This document shows, piece by piece, positions 36,251 through 45,067 of a stretch of 64,000 bases of DNA. Below the pieces are notes generated by a model that worked only from the letters and a program-made list of their open reading frames with translations, ran no database searches and was not told the DNA's origin. Every line of letters starts with the position of its first letter. The first letter of the stretch is position 1. The translations under genes were made by a program, and so were the position numbers. This DNA comes from Bradyrhizobium sp. 164 (lineage in GTDB: Bacteria; Pseudomonadota; Alphaproteobacteria; Rhizobiales; Xanthobacteraceae): the NCBI RefSeq assembly GCF_023073715.1, contig NZ_JADPKA010000066.1, positions 310,001 through 374,000 on the forward strand. Reading direction: 5' to 3'.

Positions 36251-36808
36251 TCACTCGAAAATGGCCGTAAGCTGGTCCAGCCTGGGCAGGGACCTGTCTT
36301 TTGGCGACACTTGGGCCTCGACTGTTGTCACCGGCCACTCGATCGCCAGTGCCGGATCGGCCCAATAGAGCCCTCCGTCATGGCTTGGAGCGTAGACCTG
36401 GTCGACCTTGTAGAATACGACGGTCTCCGGTTGCAGCGTGCAGAAACCGTGCGCAAAGCCTTTCGGGACAAGCAGTTGCTCACCCGTTTTGCTATCCAGC
36501 TTGACAGCTAGATGCTTTCCGAAGGTCGCCGAGGAACGCCGAAGATCGACCACGACATCCAGGATGGCGCCGCTTAGCACTCGTATGAGCTTGGCCTGAG
36601 CGAACGGCGGTCGCTGGAAGTGCAAGCCCCGGACTGTCCCGACCTGATCTGAGCTGGATTGATTGTCCTGAACGAAATCGACGAGAATCCCTTTCTCTGC
36701 GAATGCAGATCGCTGAAATGTCTCGCAGAAATAACCCCGCGCGTCGGACACTCGATCCGTTTGAATGATCTTTATATCTGGGATCTCTAAACAGCGTACT
36801 TCCAGCAT
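36251..36808 (-). CDS. rfbC: dTDP-4-dehydrorhamnose 3,5-epimerase
   Basis: This cupin epimerase acts between RfbB and RfbD. It has DARGYFCETFQRS near the start, VRGLHFQRPP with the catalytic His, KLIRVLSGAILDVVVDLR, KGFAHGFCTL, and the Tyr-containing DQVYAPSHDGGLYW. The ATG at 36808 gives the usual 185 residues and has GGGAGGA seven bases upstream. It is the first gene of the rfbC-B-D-A unit, so the unit's promoter lies in the AT-rich region to its right. Confidence 0.94.
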   Translation of the reverse strand: MLEVRCLEIPDIKIIQTDRVSDARGYFCETFQRSAFAEKGILVDFVQDNQSSSDQVGTVRGLHFQRPPFAQAKLIRVLSGAILDVVVDLRRSSATFGKHLAVKLDSKTGEQLLVPKGFAHGFCTLQPETVVFYKVDQVYAPSHDGGLYWADPALAIEWPVTTVEAQVSPKDRSLPRLDQLTAIFE

Positions 36809-37341
36809 GAAAACGTCCTCCCGTACGTGGTGCTCAGTCCCGCCAGAAGGCGCAACGAAATCTCCAAAGCACCGATCGAAATTGCTCTCGTCGAAACTGC
36901 CTTCGCCGTTATCATTCGAGCCGTCATGATGGGCGCTCGCACATGCCACGCGTCTGCAGCGCGGGAGGAATTCGACTTCTTGAGCCGAGTCGCATCGCCA
37001 TGCCAGCAGGCGGCTCTTTCAAGGCGTTCGACTGTCGTTGAATGATCGGGGAGACCCGCCACGCTTCTTCCTTCACCATCGGTCACCCGCCGGGCTATCC
37101 TTTAACCACCATAATTCAAATATCATTTAATTCCATCCGCCGATTATCGTCGGCGCGCAACAGCGACTCCGCGCAAAATTGGCCAAAAGGCCCCTTCCGT
37201 GGACCATCTTCAATTAATACCCGAATAACATTTAATTTGGCAATCATATTTTTCTGCGTTATATTCATTTAATAAATCATATACCAAACGCTCGCATGCG
37301 GGCGACCAAACCGACGTGTTCCCGAGCCAGACAGGTACCCC
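36809..37341. promoter_or_regulatory. AT-rich divergent promoter region
   Basis: This intergenic region serves the rhamnose genes (minus) and the ExoP-like kinase (plus). Parts near 37105-37140 and 37210-37290 are AT-rich with repeated ATTTAAT steps. No gene is convincing. Its length and composition suggest complex regulation, possibly by the locus's own H-NS-type proteins. Confidence 0.5.
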
Positions 37342-39666
37342 ATGCTTCAGAGCAATCTTCTACAGACCGACAGAACACGCTTGCCTCTGGGCGGCCAAGC
37401 CCAGTCGAACCAGATCAACGGCGGGGGAATCGGCGATCTCGTCAAGTTCGCGGTCATCTTTGCAAGGCGTCGATATCTTATGATTATCGTCACCGCCGCT
37501 CTCGTATTCGCAGCCGCGATGCTCTACCTGCGGTTCGCTCCCCCGACCTACACAGCTCAAGTACAAATCCTGCTGTCGAATCCTCGAGCTCAGTTCGTCC
37601 AGCAGCAGTCACTCCTTCCAGAGCCGGTCGTCGACGCGGCCCAAATCGAAACGCAACTGCAGATGATAAGGTCGCGGGGAATTGCAGCAGCAGTCATAAC
37701 GCAGCTGAATCTCGCCAACGATCCAGACTTTACGGGTTCACGTTGGTCCTTCAGCTCGCTACTGTATCGCATTCGAAACCGCGGTCAGCAGCCGGAGCAC
37801 GATTCGAAGGCTGATATGCCCACGGAAGGCGCGATCGCCGCGTTGCTTGATAGGCTCTCCGCGTACAGGATCGGATATAGCAAGATCATCGAGGTTAGCT
37901 ACAGTTCGAGCAACGCGGAACGCGCGGCGGAGATCGCCAATGCCGTGGCCAACGCGTACATTAACGACCAGATGAATGCGAAATTCGAGGCCACGCGAAC
38001 GGCAGCGAGTTGGCTGCAGGAACGTCTCCAAAACCTCAATGAGCAAGCACTGACGGCCGAACGCGCCGTGAGCGCATATAAGTCCCAAAATAACATCGTC
38101 TCGACCGGCGGAAAATCGATTGATGAACAGCCCGTCAACGATCTCAACGCCCGATTGGTAGCTGCCCGAACCCAGACCTCCGATGCACAGGTCAAGTTCA
38201 ACCGCTACGACGCCGTCCTACGCGCCAATGCAGCTGGCTCCTCCACCATCAGCGCTCCTGACGCGGCGAGTGCCGATGTCCTCCAGAGCGCGATCATCAA
38301 TACGCTTCGCCAGCAATATCTCGAGTTGTCACGTCGCGAAGCCGACTGGTCAGCCCGGTTCGGCCGCGACCATCTGGCGGTTGTCAACCTGCGCACTCGG
38401 ATACGCGACATTCGCACATCCATCCTCGAAGAAGTTAAGAGGCTCGCCGAAACCAGCAGAAACGAATTGGAAGCTGCTCAGCAGCGGCAGCAGGAGCTCG
38501 AGAACCAACTTGCTCGCGCCGTCTCGCAATCACGCCTGACGAACTCAGCAGAACTGACAATACGGGAGTTGGAGAGCCGAGCGAAAAGTCTGCGCGCCAT
38601 GCATGAGGCATTTCTGCAGCACTCCATGGGGGCGACCCAGCAGGAGACATTTCCAATTTCGGAAACACGGGTGATCTTTCCCGCCTCCCCGCCGGAGCGC
38701 AAGAGCAAGCCGAAGGCAAACTTGGTGCTCGGTTTCGGCTTGGCCGCCGGGCTAGCACTCGGGATCGGCTTGGCTCTTCTGAGAGATGTTTTGGACAGAG
38801 TTTTCCGCACGTCCTCACAGGTGGAGACCGCACTGGAGCTGCCGTGCTTGTCGCTGGTCCCCTTGCTGTCGTCTCCGAAGGGGCAGAAGTCTACCGCCCG
38901 ATCCCAGCCACCGGATGAAGATCTGCGATCACGCACGATCTCAAACGTTCCGACGCTTCACCGAGCCGTCATCGGGATGCCGCTCTCCCGCTTCACGGAA
39001 GCCATCCGTTCGATCAAGCTCGCTATAGACCACACCCCCGCGAAGGCCTCCAACCAAGTGATCGGAATCACGTCGGCTCTGCCAAATGAGGGCAAGACGA
39101 CGATTGCAGCCTCTCTAGCTCACCTCATCGGACATAGCGGTAAGCGAGCTATTGTCGTCGATTGCGACCTTAGAAACCCTTCACTCTCTGCGGCTATGGC
39201 TCCGAAAGCTGCATTCGGTTTACTCGAGGTGGCGAACGGAAAGCGTTCGCTCGAAGAAGCGCTGTGGCACGACCCCAGAACCAATCTTGCATTCTTGCCA
39301 GCCGTCCGGCGTGGCCCTATCCTTCATACGAGCGAGATCCTTTCCGCCGAAAACATAAGCAAGCTATTCGACCGTTTGCGGCAGACCTATGACTACGTCA
39401 TAGTTGATTTCCCGCCACTCTCGCCTCTGGTAGACGTGCGTGTCACTGCGCCGTTGGTCGACTGCTACGTTCTCGTCGTCGAATGGGGACGGACGAAAAT
39501 CGATGTGGTTCAGCATGCCCTGCATACTGCGCCGACCATCTCCGATTCCTTGATCGGCGTCGTCCTTAACAAGACCGATATAAGGGCAATGGCACGGTAC
39601 GACGCTCACCGGAGTGATTACTACGATGACAGCCACTACGTCAGATATGGCTTGTCGGTCTCTTAG
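37342..39666 (+). CDS. ExoP/Wzc-type polysaccharide co-polymerase with tyrosine kinase domain
   Basis: This is a bacterial tyrosine kinase of the Wzc/ExoP type. It controls chain length and export of a Wzy-made polysaccharide. The N-terminal Wzz domain has a first membrane helix (about 49-66), a long periplasmic coiled-coil region and a second helix (about 452-475). The cytosolic kinase has Walker A SALPNEGKT near 578-586, Walker A' VDCDLRNP near 607-614 and YVIVDFPPLSP as Walker B. A C-terminal Tyr cluster (YDAHRSDYYDDSHYVRY) is the autophosphorylation tail. It leads the plus-strand unit with the polymerase and the initiating transferase. No matching outer-membrane export porin gene is in the window. 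Confidence 0.92.
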   Translation: MLQSNLLQTDRTRLPLGGQAQSNQINGGGIGDLVKFAVIFARRRYLMIIVTAALVFAAAMLYLRFAPPTYTAQVQILLSNPRAQFVQQQSLLPEPVVDAAQIETQLQMIRSRGIAAAVITQLNLANDPDFTGSRWSFSSLLYRIRNRGQQPEHDSKADMPTEGAIAALLDRLSAYRIGYSKIIEVSYSSSNAERAAEIANAVANAYINDQMNAKFEATRTAASWLQERLQNLNEQALTAERAVSAYKSQNNIVSTGGKSIDEQPVNDLNARLVAARTQTSDAQVKFNRYDAVLRANAAGSSTISAPDAASADVLQSAIINTLRQQYLELSRREADWSARFGRDHLAVVNLRTRIRDIRTSILEEVKRLAETSRNELEAAQQRQQELENQLARAVSQSRLTNSAELTIRELESRAKSLRAMHEAFLQHSMGATQQETFPISETRVIFPASPPERKSKPKANLVLGFGLAAGLALGIGLALLRDVLDRVFRTSSQVETALELPCLSLVPLLSSPKGQKSTARSQPPDEDLRSRTISNVPTLHRAVIGMPLSRFTEAIRSIKLAIDHTPAKASNQVIGITSALPNEGKTTIAASLAHLIGHSGKRAIVVDCDLRNPSLSAAMAPKAAFGLLEVANGKRSLEEALWHDPRTNLAFLPAVRRGPILHTSEILSAENISKLFDRLRQTYDYVIVDFPPLSPLVDVRVTAPLVDCYVLVVEWGRTKIDVVQHALHTAPTISDSLIGVVLNKTDIRAMARYDAHRSDYYDDSHYVRYGLSVS

Positions 39667-39735
39667 GATGACCCCCTCTAACTTGCGTCGAGCCAAAACG
39701 ATGGAGTCAGGCGCCTTCTGCAACATGCCCTTGGT

Positions 39736-41751
39736 TTGAGCGGGTCGTGTAAAATGGTTGTCCAGTCTGCAATGCTCGCTGTGCCTGCGGCGGTCGCTGC
39801 CGCTTTTGCTGTGGTCGAGAACCTAAAGAGTCCAGTGGTGCTATCGGGCATTCTTGCGGCCGCTATACTGGCCGTCGGCCTCTTCGCCAAGCCGTCAACC
39901 CTCGCCTCCTTCGCAAGGCTTCTGCGGCCCCTTATAATTCTGGCTCTTGCCGCACCCGTGCTTTGGATCGCACTGCAAGTTGTACCGATCCCGCTCCGCG
40001 GGCTCGGAAATCAGATCTGGGCGACGGCGTCGGCCGCTCTACACCAACCTCTCGCACAGAGGTTCTCGGTTGATGTACACGAGACGGTACTGGCGCTTTC
40101 ACATTACAACATTGTCCTCGCTGCCGCCCTCGTCACCGCGGTCGTTGCTCTGGACACACATCGGGCGGCGCAGGTCCTCTATATCCTTGTATCGATCACC
40201 GCCGTCAGCTGTATATTTTCGATCTGGAGAAACAACAACCTGAGTGGCTCCTGGCCCGCCGAACATGCTTGGACCGGCTCGACCGCGGCAGCACTTGGTG
40301 TCCTTCTCTCCACTGCAATGGCTATCCGTGCGATCGACCAATTGCGGCGGCCTAGACGATCGCCTCGCTCGCCGACAGGACCGCTCGCCATTCTTAGCAG
40401 CGCGTTTCTATCATTGATCGTCTCGCTTGTGGCGATCGCACTTTGTAGCGGTTCGACAGCGCTGATTGCCGTGCTGCTCGGGGTGACAATCATCCTCACG
40501 GTGGTCGCAATTCGCAAATGGTTCTTTGGCCTGTGGGGCAGAGCCGGTGTTCTCTCAACCGCCACCATGTTGTTCGTCGCCAGCCTCACTTTCGTTTCGA
40601 TCAATCGGAATGCTGACCTGACGATTGCCTTATCGACGCAAACTCGGGCCGCAACCGAGCGGATGCTACAGGACACTCACCCGATCGGGACCGGTGCAGG
40701 CACTTTTGTTGTGCTTCTGCCGATTTATGGAGACGTTGGCATGGTCGCAATGCGCGAACGGCCGACCGCTGCCGCGGCGGTCGCGGTCGAAATGGGACGT
40801 ACGTTCCTCTGCGGGCTATTGATAGTCACCGTCATCAGCGCCTGCATCTTGTTCGGGCGCGCGTTGTCTCGCAATCAGGCTTACCTATATCCAGCCGTCG
40901 GCGCAGGCGCTTGCGTATCGTTGACAATACTGGCCTTTGCCGAAAACGGCCTTTTCGATTTATGGACATCACTGTTGGTGGCGGCGGTCTACGGCCTGGC
41001 TTTCGCTCAAAGCCTGTCCGGTACAGCCCGCGACGTGGAATCCATCAAGTTGCGGCAGCCTACACAGGACGCCAGCGACCGAGCCACGGCAGCAGGACGA
41101 ATTCCTTCGGCCATCTTCGCTTTTCCATGGCCTCTGACACGCGTTGTTCTGACAATGATCGGATTGCTGTTAGCTGCGCAAGCAGCTTTGATGGTCTCGC
41201 AAAGCTGGCCGTTTGGTGATCGCCTCTCTGTTACATCGGTTGCCGGTTCGAACGAAGCCTTGATCTCAGCGCACCAATCCACGCGCGGGGATGTCGCCAC
41301 TGCAACTGGGCGCCTCAGGTCTGACAAGGCCACGGACCCGCAGAACACCGGCCGGTCCACGGACTTAAATGCTTTTTCTGCAGTGCTGGAATACTCGCCC
41401 CTTCGAGGCGACGTTTGGCTCATGCTGGCGGCGCTTTCAAAGCAGCACGCGGCGACTTATGACACGACAAGCTTACTTAGGATGTCCTACTATACTGCAC
41501 CAAACGCGCTGGATCTTATTCCACTACGGCTTTCCGTCGCTCTCGGCATTGACGCTGCGATCAAGGATCCTGAGCTACGAGATCTTATCCGGCGCGATCT
41601 TAAAGTTGCGATTACCGGCCGGACCGCACTCGGGCCAGCTATCGCCGCCGCATACCAATCGGCATCGGCAGACGGCAGGGCGCTTGCCGAGAGCTCGATT
41701 TCGGAGCTCGACCCAAGCTACCTCCACAAGTTGCGCTCGCAAGGCCCATAG
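39736..41751 (+). CDS. O-antigen ligase/polymerase-like membrane protein (ExoQ/Wzy-type)
   Basis: This large polytopic membrane protein has about twelve hydrophobic segments up to residue about 490, followed by a soluble C-terminal part of about 180 residues rich in short helices. A periplasmic loop with RMLQDTHPIGTGAGTFVVLLP matches the phG(x)G(x)G(t)F region of the O-antigen ligase family. It is likely a polymerase for the repeat unit. It lies between the ExoP-like kinase and the initiating transferase, the classical arrangement. TTG at 39736 and ATG at 39754 are both possible starts with weak ribosome sites. Its C-terminal extension is unusual and could be a tetratricopeptide-like region (inference). 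Confidence 0.75.
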   Translation: MSGSCKMVVQSAMLAVPAAVAAAFAVVENLKSPVVLSGILAAAILAVGLFAKPSTLASFARLLRPLIILALAAPVLWIALQVVPIPLRGLGNQIWATASAALHQPLAQRFSVDVHETVLALSHYNIVLAAALVTAVVALDTHRAAQVLYILVSITAVSCIFSIWRNNNLSGSWPAEHAWTGSTAAALGVLLSTAMAIRAIDQLRRPRRSPRSPTGPLAILSSAFLSLIVSLVAIALCSGSTALIAVLLGVTIILTVVAIRKWFFGLWGRAGVLSTATMLFVASLTFVSINRNADLTIALSTQTRAATERMLQDTHPIGTGAGTFVVLLPIYGDVGMVAMRERPTAAAAVAVEMGRTFLCGLLIVTVISACILFGRALSRNQAYLYPAVGAGACVSLTILAFAENGLFDLWTSLLVAAVYGLAFAQSLSGTARDVESIKLRQPTQDASDRATAAGRIPSAIFAFPWPLTRVVLTMIGLLLAAQAALMVSQSWPFGDRLSVTSVAGSNEALISAHQSTRGDVATATGRLRSDKATDPQNTGRSTDLNAFSAVLEYSPLRGDVWLMLAALSKQHAATYDTTSLLRMSYYTAPNALDLIPLRLSVALGIDAAIKDPELRDLIRRDLKVAITGRTALGPAIAAAYQSASADGRALAESSISELDPSYLHKLRSQGP

Positions 41752-41919
41752 CGTTTTCCAGCAGTGTGTCCGATCGCGCCCAGATCGGTCCTGATTGATA
41801 ATCGGGCGGGCGTCCAAGATCCGATTAAATTTATCAAATTGCGACCAATTCAGGTTGAATAATATATTTAAATTCATAATATATTAATTATTAACCGCAT
41901 GCGCTCCTGTTGATTGGCC
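41752..41919. promoter_or_regulatory. AT-rich intergenic region before the glycosylphosphotransferase gene
   Basis: The region from about 41815 to 41895 is almost all A and T, with ATATTAATTATTAA-type tracts. Because the genes on both sides run the same way, this may be a separate promoter or silencer site rather than a simple spacer. Confidence 0.4.
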
Positions 41920-43386
41920 ATGAATTTTATCAACCGGCATATCGGCGACCATGAGAGCGATCTAGCTCTCGTCAACTCACGATCGTCCATTGCTGATGAA
42001 GGCAAATGGCCCGTCCGGTACGACTCTGTTGAATTCGTAGCGATCTGCGCCGATATCGCGACCATTCTATTCGCCGGCTTCCTTTCTGCGCTTCTTTCAC
42101 CCGGCAGCCCGGCACCAGGTGGCCTAGGCCAGGCATGCGCCTACGCGGCCGCAGCATCAGTATCTTTTGTCTACATTCTGAAAGGCAGGGGACTGTATCG
42201 GCCAACAGAACTCCTCGTTCTCCGAAGCCAAGTTCGCGCCATTTGCCTCACGTGGATTTTGTTGCATGTGCTGGCCGCCGCTGTAGAGATGCTGGATGAC
42301 AAGCCACAGTTCTTCCGAGGTGCCGGCCTCCTGTTTGCGGCACTCGGCCTGGCATCTTTGATTGCGCAACGGTGCGTTGCCAGGACACTGCTAATAAAAT
42401 GCTTCAGTGGCAGGAAATTCGCTCGGACGAATCTCGTCCTGATCACCGATCAGCCGCCTTCGAATCATGCTGGTCTGTCGGAGACTCTTGCGGTCCTCGG
42501 CTATTGCGTTAAGGGCCGCTTTGGGTTGCCTGCGATGGGCTCGGACCCCGGTTCCAGAAAACGGCTCAGCTGCCGCGTGATCGAACATATTCGGAATTCC
42601 GAAGTCGATAAAATCGTGCTGGAGGCCAATCCGGAACGTTGGGCCGACCTTCGTGCCTTTATCTCCGACCTGAGGGTGCTGCCATTCCCTATCGTGTTCG
42701 TCCCGGTAGGTGCCGCATCCGAACTGCTTCGACATCCGACGAGGAGCTTGGGAAGTGCCGCTTGCGTGGAAATCCAGCCGGGCCCCCTCACCGCAATCGA
42801 GCGCGCAAGCAAGCGAATAATCGATATTATCGGCGCGGGATTTGCTTTGATGGTCTTTGCACCATTGCTCGCGATGGCTGCGGTCGCGATCAGACTGGAT
42901 TCCCCCGGTCCGATCCTCTTCAAGCAACAAAGATGCGGCTTCAATGGCCGAATATTTTCCATCCGAAAGTTTCGGACGATGCATGTGCTTGAGAATGGAC
43001 CTGCCGTCGTTCAGGCAACGCCTCTTGATCCTCGCATCACCCGGGTTGGCAGATGGCTACGGCGAACGAGCTTCGACGAGCTGCCGCAGTTGTTGAATGT
43101 CCTCGACGGCAGCATGTCACTGGTAGGCCCACGCCCCCATGCCGTGGCCCACGACGGACAGTTCGAAAAGCTCGTCCGGAAGTACGCCTTCCGGCGCCGA
43201 GTGAGACCCGGATTGACCGGATGGGCTCAAATCCATGGCTGCCGTGGACCAACGCCTACAGCGACCATGGTTGAGCGACGTGTGGAGTACGATCTCTGGT
43301 ACATCGACAATTGGAGTCTTCGGCTAGACCTCGCAATCCTGCTGCGAACTCCCATGGAAGTGCTGCGGGGGCGCAACGCCTGTTAA
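41920..43386 (+). CDS. Undecaprenyl-phosphate glycosylphosphotransferase (initiating enzyme)
   Basis: This enzyme starts repeat-unit synthesis by transferring a sugar phosphate onto undecaprenyl phosphate (WbaP/ExoY family). Four N-terminal membrane helices and a CoA-binding-like middle domain precede the catalytic domain. That domain has KRIIDIIGAGFALMVFAPLL (re-entrant helix), DSPGPILFKQQRCG, FRTMH, LRRTSFDELPQLLNVLDG with the catalytic Asp-Glu, MSLVGPRPH, RRRVRPGLTGWAQ and RVEYDLWYIDNWSL. The ATG at 41920 is preferred to a TTG two codons earlier. The first sugar is probably glucose or galactose, by family precedent only. Confidence 0.93.
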   Translation: MNFINRHIGDHESDLALVNSRSSIADEGKWPVRYDSVEFVAICADIATILFAGFLSALLSPGSPAPGGLGQACAYAAAASVSFVYILKGRGLYRPTELLVLRSQVRAICLTWILLHVLAAAVEMLDDKPQFFRGAGLLFAALGLASLIAQRCVARTLLIKCFSGRKFARTNLVLITDQPPSNHAGLSETLAVLGYCVKGRFGLPAMGSDPGSRKRLSCRVIEHIRNSEVDKIVLEANPERWADLRAFISDLRVLPFPIVFVPVGAASELLRHPTRSLGSAACVEIQPGPLTAIERASKRIIDIIGAGFALMVFAPLLAMAAVAIRLDSPGPILFKQQRCGFNGRIFSIRKFRTMHVLENGPAVVQATPLDPRITRVGRWLRRTSFDELPQLLNVLDGSMSLVGPRPHAVAHDGQFEKLVRKYAFRRRVRPGLTGWAQIHGCRGPTPTATMVERRVEYDLWYIDNWSLRLDLAILLRTPMEVLRGRNAC

Positions 43387-43428
43387 GCGAACAGGATCGC
43401 GGCGCCACGACGGCCCATGGACGGTAAT

Positions 43429-43797
43429 TCACGCCCGTTGCCGAAACTTCGGAGCCGGTTCCCCTATGCGAAACTCCTCGATCCGACGGCCGGATTTCAT
43501 GGCAGCAACTAACCACCGCGGCCGCTTGCCACGTCCCGACCAGGTTTCGGAAGTCTGCGGGTTGCGGTATTTCGGTAGCACGCGCGGATATTTGCGCCTC
43601 GGTTTGCCGGTCGCAGAGACGCCCGGCCCGCCTGTTTCGGCTAATACGGCCATGCCACCGCCGAGAACCGCCAGGCGCTTCTCCAGTTCCTGCTTTTCCG
43701 CCTTGATTCGATCCGACAAAATGCCGCTAATTTCCTCATGAAGCGACCATAGATCGTCGAGGGACATCGCTTCTAGTTCGAGCTTCTTGGTCGACAT
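43429..43797 (-). CDS. H-NS family nucleoid-associated protein
   Basis: This is a small H-NS-type protein that binds AT-rich DNA. The N-terminal half is a helical oligomerisation region (LDDLWSLHEEISGILSDRIKAEK), and the C-terminal half has KYRNPQTSETWSGRGKRPRWL with the DNA-binding loop (TWSGRG, residues 85-90). It is convergent with the glycosylphosphotransferase gene. With 44524 it is one of two paralogues near the AT-rich promoters, so a role in silencing this locus is a fair inference. Confidence 0.88.
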   Translation of the reverse strand: MSTKKLELEAMSLDDLWSLHEEISGILSDRIKAEKQELEKRLAVLGGGMAVLAETGGPGVSATGKPRRKYPRVLPKYRNPQTSETWSGRGKRPRWLVAAMKSGRRIEEFRIGEPAPKFRQRA

Positions 43798-44508
43798 GCT
43801 AGCATCCTGTAGTTGCGCCCATTTAATATTGCCCCGGCCGGGTAATCAAGAACCAAGAGGGTCAACATTACAAAAATATGTGGAACCGAACGACAAGTTC
43901 GTGCTCCACATAACTGCGTCGCCGGTTCTAATCAAGACAGAAAAATGAACTATCCCCCTCAATTTAATTCGGCCAAAGCAACTCACGCGCTTTACGTGCA
44001 CCGACGCCTCCACTCAAGCGAAGAATGCACGTTAAGCGGGCCGTGGGATCAATCTGCCGCGCCGCACTCTCGGCGGATAGGCCCGGCGCGCGAGGCCGCC
44101 TTTCGTAGTCGACAATCCACCTGAAATGCGACCATCGGCCTGCCGCAATCGCGAGCTTATGATTGCGATGTCTCTTAGCGCGAGCCCTCGCAACTGGATT
44201 TGCAGCTTCAAAGCCTGGATGTCGGTCAATGCAGCCGACGGAGCGATAAACCGGCTGATCGCCGCTTCAAGGCGCCCCATAGGGCAGTCAATAGCGTCCA
44301 ATGTTTCTTTTCGGGCTTGCAGCAAGGCTTCTGGCCTTTCAATACGTCGATTAAAAATATCGCTCGCAATATAATATTAAATAATATACTATTTATTTAT
44401 TGTCGCGTCAAATTTGAAAGACCGGTCTCGGTCCCTGTCCGTAACTCGCCGCGCGAACAACGATATTCGGCGTGGAGATGACAGGCAGGTAGGGGCATCA
44501 GTCGAACG
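43798..44508. promoter_or_regulatory. Divergent region between two H-NS genes, with long inverted repeat
   Basis: This region separates the two H-NS paralogues and holds both their promoters. At 43877-43912 is a long interrupted inverted repeat: arms TATGTGGA/TCCACATA enclose the inner arms CGAAC/GTTCG. No T-run follows, so it looks more like an operator or an RNA hairpin than a terminator. AT-only sequence lies at about 44350-44405. A possible small gene (44032-44325, minus) is listed separately. Confidence 0.45.
44032..44325 (-). CDS. Small hypothetical protein
   Basis: This is a 97-residue open frame with a helical N-terminal half (RLEAAISRFIAP, DIQALKLQIQLRGLALRD) and an Arg/Gly-rich tail. 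I do not recognise it. Its start would be TTG with only a weak ribosome site (AGAAG). An overlapping frame of similar length exists on the other strand. I list it because the helical pattern looks non-random; it may be spurious. Confidence 0.3.
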   Translation of the reverse strand: MLQARKETLDAIDCPMGRLEAAISRFIAPSAALTDIQALKLQIQLRGLALRDIAIISSRLRQADGRISGGLSTTKGGLARRAYPPRVRRGRLIPRPA

Positions 44509-44523
44509 GTGACGAGAAATGCT

Positions 44524-44907
44524 ATGCGAAGGCAAGATCTCGAAGCCATGGATTTCGAGGAACTCTGGCTCCTTCACGAGGAGCTGACGAAGATTCTCGC
44601 CGAAAAGATCACCGCCGAAAAGCGGGAACTGGAAAAGCGTCTTGCGCAACTCAACCAGCCGGATCAATTCGGCGAAGCTGAAATCGGGGCCTCTGAGACG
44701 GGGACCGGCCAGCCCCGTCGCAAATACCCGAAGGTCGTACCGAAGTACTACAACCCGCTCCAGCCAACAGAGACTTGGTCAGGACGTGGTAAACAGCCCC
44801 GCTGGCTGGTTGCCGCCCTCCAATCAGGCCACACGCTGGAGGAGTTCAAAATCCGCGAGAACGGCGAATCGTCCGAAGGGAATGCTGGTGGTCGAGAGCA
44901 TTCCTAG
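44524..44907 (+). CDS. H-NS family nucleoid-associated protein
   Basis: This is the second H-NS-type protein. It begins with helical RRQDLEAMDFEELWLLHEELTKILAEKI, which aligns with the paralogue at 43429, and ends with KYYNPLQPTETWSGRGKQPRWLVAAL, the DNA-binding domain. The linker is Glu/Gly/Pro-rich. Two paralogues could form hetero-oligomers or take over from each other. ATG at 44524 aligns with the paralogue's start; a GTG at 44509 is an alternative. Confidence 0.87.
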   Translation: MRRQDLEAMDFEELWLLHEELTKILAEKITAEKRELEKRLAQLNQPDQFGEAEIGASETGTGQPRRKYPKVVPKYYNPLQPTETWSGRGKQPRWLVAALQSGHTLEEFKIRENGESSEGNAGGREHS

Positions 44908-45067
44908 CTCTGCACGACTGGACGCACCTCGGGTCGGCTGAGAATGTTCAGTCCTGCGGATTGGGGCAGCCGCCTACCCACCTGGAGCATGTAGCAGATC
45001 GAAAACCCGCTCTGCCAAGACCTGCCGCCATGATCTCTCGAGAACGCTCGTGTGACGGTCGCAGGCT

